Origin: an uncultured Aquabacterium sp.
Lineage (GTDB): Bacteria; Pseudomonadota; Gammaproteobacteria; Burkholderiales; Burkholderiaceae_C
Length of the DNA: 64,000 bases
Assembly: GCF_913773725.1 (NCBI RefSeq)
Contig: NZ_CAJYGK010000115.1
Location: forward strand, 186,001-250,000
Direction of reading: 5' to 3'
Positions 61,296-64,000 of this stretch are shown here, in pieces. Below the pieces are notes generated by a model that saw nothing but the letters and a program-made list of their open reading frames with translations, was not told where the DNA came from and made no database searches. Made by a program: the position numbers and the translations under genes. Position 1 is the first letter of the stretch. Each line of letters begins with the position of its first letter.

Positions 61296-62564
61296 TCACA
61301 TGATGCGCGACAGCTCGTAAACCAGCGCCGAAGGCAGGTTGCTGGCGATCGAGTCGGCTCCCAGGCGAGCCATGCCGGTCTCGCTGATGGAGGCCGCTTC
61401 GAAAGTGTCACCGTGCTCGGTCACCTCGATGAACACGAACTCCGGGACCTCGCGGCGGATGCCGTCAGCCAGTTCATCGAAGGCGCGTCCCCGCAACGTC
61501 CCCTCGAAAACGATGGCATGGGGCAGCCCCTCGTCGCAGAAGGCGCGCGCCTCTCGCATCGAGCCCACGAAGTCCATAACGAGACCCATGCTGCGCGTGG
61601 CTTCCCGGATCTGCACCCGAAGGTCACGTCGGCTGGCCACGACCAGCACGTGGCTGCCCGCCAGCGGCTTCGAGTTCACGGAGGAGGAAAAGCCCAGATC
61701 GCGGTCGTCGTCGTCCAGTTGGGGCATGACCGCATTCACCGTGTGCGGAAACTCGAGCGTCATCCGGGCGTGGGTGGCGTCCACCTGGCGCTCCAGCGGC
61801 AGTCCCATGGTGCGGGCCGTCTGGTCCAGCAGGTGCCAGTGCATGGTGTCGAGTCGCTGGGCCACGGCATCCGGGCCAGCGGGCGCGCCCTCGTCCGGCG
61901 AGCGGTGTCGCAGCCGCATTGTCAGCCGGGCATGGGCGGGCCATTCGCGCTGGTCGACACGCAACTCGACGGTGCCCTGCGCCACATCGAGGCACCAGTC
62001 CACGGCGGCGTTCAACAGCGCGAACAGCATCGACGCATCGGCCATCACCTCGAGCGGCAGCAGCGATTGCGACAGCTGCAGGCCCCGGGCGTGGATTTCC
62101 CGGGTTCGGTAGGCCAAGGCGCTTTGCACCGTGTGGGTCAGGTGCACCCGCTCGGCCTGCTGCCGCACCCGACCGGAGGCCAGGCGCGCGATCTGCTGAC
62201 ACCAGATGCCGGCCTGGCGGGCGCGGTCCACCTCGTCACGCAGCGCTCGCAGACCCAGTCGGTCTATCCTGCCCGTGGTGGTGAGGGTGGTGACCCGCTC
62301 CAGTGCGGCCGTGAGGGGTTCGGCCAGTTCCCGGCCCACCTGGGCCACCAATTCGTGCCATCGAGCCTGGTCGTCCGACGGCGGGGCCGGGTCGGGCGGG
62401 GCGCTCCGGGCGGGGTTTTCCGCGCCGCCCCCGCTGCCGACGCCGAGCCCGCGAAGCAGGTCGGACAGCGGCGGGTTGTGGGGGGGCATGGGCATGAAGA
62501 GCGATGGTTGGGGGGCAGGCAGCCAGTGTTCCGGGCGCGAGGGGCGGCTGTCCATCCCACGCAT
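61296..62564 (-). CDS. Degenerate histidine kinase-receiver protein
   Basis: A 422-residue protein with the layout of a hybrid kinase but without its catalytic residues. The dimerisation box reads VGRELAEPLTAALERV, where Arg78 replaces the phospho-accepting His of SHELRTPL. The N-box is LLNAAVDW (Asn185) and no G1 DxGxG is visible. The C-terminal receiver-like domain (about 302-422) reads VVASRRDL instead of the acidic pocket and has Glu354 (AIVFEGTL) where the phospho-Asp would be. It is probably a scaffold or a phosphorylation-independent regulator. ATG 62564 or 62555 may be the start. Convergent with the TlpA-like gene. Confidence 0.6.
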   Translation of the reverse strand: MRGMDSRPSRPEHWLPAPQPSLFMPMPPHNPPLSDLLRGLGVGSGGGAENPARSAPPDPAPPSDDQARWHELVAQVGRELAEPLTAALERVTTLTTTGRIDRLGLRALRDEVDRARQAGIWCQQIARLASGRVRQQAERVHLTHTVQSALAYRTREIHARGLQLSQSLLPLEVMADASMLFALLNAAVDWCLDVAQGTVELRVDQREWPAHARLTMRLRHRSPDEGAPAGPDAVAQRLDTMHWHLLDQTARTMGLPLERQVDATHARMTLEFPHTVNAVMPQLDDDDRDLGFSSSVNSKPLAGSHVLVVASRRDLRVQIREATRSMGLVMDFVGSMREARAFCDEGLPHAIVFEGTLRGRAFDELADGIRREVPEFVFIEVTEHGDTFEAASISETGMARLGADSIASNLPSALVYELSRIM

Positions 62565-62599
62565 GGGTGAAGGTGATGCCCCATCCCGATAATGAAGTC

Positions 62600-63247
62600 A
62601 TGACTGATACCGCGATGCTGCGCCACGTGATGGCGCCTTTCTACCGTGCTGGCAGGCCGGCCGTGTCTCTCGCGGCGGCGCTGGCGCTGATCGCGCTGAC
62701 CGGATGCGGGCGCGGCCCGGACTGGCGCGAGATGAAACCGCCCGACGCCGACGGTCTGCAGGCGCGCTTCCCCTGCAAGCCGGATTCGGCCAGTCGCATG
62801 GTGGCCATTCCCGGGCTGGCGGGGGAGCGGCGCGTGCAGATGCTGGTGTGCCAGCACGAGGGCACCAGCTGGTCGCTGGCCTACACCCGGCTGGGTGACG
62901 TGCGGGAGGTCACCCCGGCGCTGGAGGGGCTGCAACAATCCTTGCGCAGCAACCTGCAGGCCGCGGCGACCCTGGTCGCCCCCGATGTGCGGCCCGCGGA
63001 GTCCCCCCCAGTCGGGGTCGATGTGCCTCGCATGACGCCGCAGCCCGCGGCGCGGGCGCTGGCGTTTCGTACCGAGCGGCCGGACGGCCTGGGGCGCCCG
63101 ATGAAGATGCGGGTGAACGCGTGGCATTTCGCCCACGGCCTGACCGTGTTCCAGGCGGTGGTCTGGCAGCCGGCAGAGCGTCCAGCGCTGGAAAGTGGGG
63201 ACGATGTGGCAGACACCTTCCTGCAAGGCTTTCAATTTCCTGAATGA
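62600..63247 (+). CDS. Hypothetical lipoprotein
   Basis: A 215-residue protein with signal peptide and lipobox LTGC (Cys36). The rest (REMKPPDADGLQARFPCKPD, SWSLAYTRLGDVREVTPALE) suggests a small alpha/beta domain but matches no family I know. It is divergent from the degenerate kinase and 22 nt upstream of the EIIA gene; a link with the PTS is not evident. Confidence 0.7.
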   Translation: MTDTAMLRHVMAPFYRAGRPAVSLAAALALIALTGCGRGPDWREMKPPDADGLQARFPCKPDSASRMVAIPGLAGERRVQMLVCQHEGTSWSLAYTRLGDVREVTPALEGLQQSLRSNLQAAATLVAPDVRPAESPPVGVDVPRMTPQPAARALAFRTERPDGLGRPMKMRVNAWHFAHGLTVFQAVVWQPAERPALESGDDVADTFLQGFQFPE

Positions 63248-63269
63248 GCGCCCGATAATCGCTGCCTGT

Positions 63270-63728
63270 ATGCCCGGCTTGTTCATCATCGCGCACGCGC
63301 CCCTGGCCTCAGCCCTGAAGCTGGCAGCGGCGCACTGCTTCCCGGAAGCGGCCCAGACCCTGCAGGTCCTGGACGTCCAGCCCAACCTGCCGCCCGACGA
63401 GATCGAGGCGCAGGCCCGGCTGCTGCTGGCGCGGGCGATCGAATCCGATGAACGCAGCGAGGCGTTGATCCTCACCGACGTGTTCGGGGCCACGCCCTGC
63501 AACACCGTCCAGCGCCTGGCGGACGGTGTGCGTGTGAAGGTCATCACCGGCGCGAACGTGCCCATGCTGTGGCGCGCCCTGAACTACGCGGCTGAGCCGC
63601 TTGACACCCTGATCACCCGCGCCGTCGCGGGAGGCACGCAGGGGGTCATGCAGATCGCCACCAGCCGCCCGCACAACCAGGTCATCCAGGCCACCCATGA
63701 TCAAGACCACCGTCACCATCAGCAATAA
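63270..63728 (+). CDS. PTS EIIA component, mannose family
   Basis: A 152-residue cytoplasmic EIIA-Man-like protein with phospho-site His9 (LFIIAHAPLA). TDVFGATPCN and ITGANVPMLWRALNY are typical of the family. ATG 63270 is chosen; an upstream extension from 63195 lies in the lipoprotein gene. The C-terminus is a His/Gln-rich tail (DQDHRHHQQ) that exists because the reading frame runs 32 bp into ptsH. With HPr and EI, such proteins in betaproteobacteria regulate carbon storage rather than sugar uptake. Confidence 0.93.
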   Translation: MPGLFIIAHAPLASALKLAAAHCFPEAAQTLQVLDVQPNLPPDEIEAQARLLLARAIESDERSEALILTDVFGATPCNTVQRLADGVRVKVITGANVPMLWRALNYAAEPLDTLITRAVAGGTQGVMQIATSRPHNQVIQATHDQDHRHHQQ

Positions 63729-63966
63729 GCTGGGCCTGCATGCCCGCGCTTCCGCCAAACTCACCAAGCTGGCCAGCAGCTTCCCGTGCCAGGTATTCAT
63801 GAGCCGCAATGACCGGCGCGTGAACGCCAAAAGCATCATGGGCGTGATGATGCTGGCCGCCGGGTTGGGCAGCTCGGTCGAGCTGGAATGTGATGGAGAC
63901 CGGGAAGAGGACGCCATGAAGGCCCTCGTGGCCCTGATCAACGACAAGTTCGGCGAGGGGGAGTGA
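63697..63966 (+). CDS. ptsH: Phosphocarrier protein HPr
   Basis: An 89-residue HPr. The active His15 is in KLGLHARASAK and Ser46 in NAKSIMGVMML, the two phosphorylation sites of HPr, so kinase/phosphorylase control by HprK is possible. The start ATG overlaps the EIIA gene by 32 bp. ptsI would be expected directly after, but only 34 bp remain in the window. Confidence 0.96.
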   Translation: MIKTTVTISNKLGLHARASAKLTKLASSFPCQVFMSRNDRRVNAKSIMGVMMLAAGLGSSVELECDGDREEDAMKALVALINDKFGEGE

Positions 63967-64000
63967 GCTCCCTGGGGTAGTCCCGACCCTCGGATGAGCG

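Noticed and set aside
1-64000. CRISPR arrays, tRNA/rRNA genes, transposases and att sites
   Set aside because: No regularly spaced repeats, no cloverleaf or rRNA-like sequence and no transposase or integrase motif were seen on either strand.

Overview
The window is GC-rich, densely coded DNA from a Gram-negative bacterium, most likely a betaproteobacterium of the order Burkholderiales. That placement is inferred from gene content: glnE, a YhdP-type giant AsmA protein and an EIIA-Man/HPr pair on the right flank; methanolan-type Eps proteins (EpsD, EpsF, EpsG, XrtB/EpsH, EpsI) in the middle; and a CodB permease plus an OmpR-type two-component system on the left. I saw no rRNA, tRNA, CRISPR array, insertion sequence or phage gene.

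Left flank (1-4288): the 5' part of a cytosine permease gene (minus strand), then a Spy/CpxP-like periplasmic protein, a response regulator and a histidine kinase in one plus-strand unit.

The core (about 4480-52400) is a 48-kb exopolysaccharide region that looks like two related clusters side by side. Cluster A (4478-32211) holds: a sugar-1-phosphate nucleotidylyltransferase; a long minus-strand run of exosortase, EpsI, a GT2, rfbBDAC (dTDP-L-rhamnose), a flippase-like membrane protein, a HAD-UbiA fusion, DprE1 and DprE2 (the last three fit polyprenyl-phosphoryl-D-arabinose synthesis); a glycosyltransferase and a polytopic membrane protein; a GT31-like enzyme, a Wzx flippase and a pyruvyltransferase; a PslG-like lipoprotein glycosidase; and an operon of two GT4 enzymes, EpsF, EpsG, a second glycosidase and a Wzy-like polymerase. 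Cluster B (32466-52401) starts with a paralogue of the same nucleotidylyltransferase. It continues with a UDP-glucuronate 4-epimerase-like enzyme, a WecG/TagA glycosyltransferase and GDP-L-fucose synthase, a second exosortase/EpsI pair, Gmd, a second Wzx, a GT2, two GT4s, a second Wzy, a divergent Wzz, a beta-helix protein, and second copies of EpsG and EpsF with EpsD.

Together the genes could supply GDP-mannose-type, GDP-L-fucose, dTDP-L-rhamnose, UDP-uronic acid and lipid-linked D-arabinose donors, assemble repeat units, flip and polymerise them (two Wzx/Wzy sets), control chain length (three Wzz-type proteins, two BY-kinases) and trim the product (two clan-A glycosidases, one beta-helix protein). 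No initiating phosphoglycosyltransferase, no Wza-type outer-membrane exporter and no PEP-CTERM substrate of the two exosortases is visible, so these must lie elsewhere or be replaced.

Right flank (52539-64000): rhombosortase-like protease, glnE, YhdP, a TlpA-like lipoprotein, a degenerate histidine kinase/receiver protein, a small lipoprotein, and the EIIA-Man and HPr genes of a PTS phosphorelay, ending just before where ptsI would be expected.
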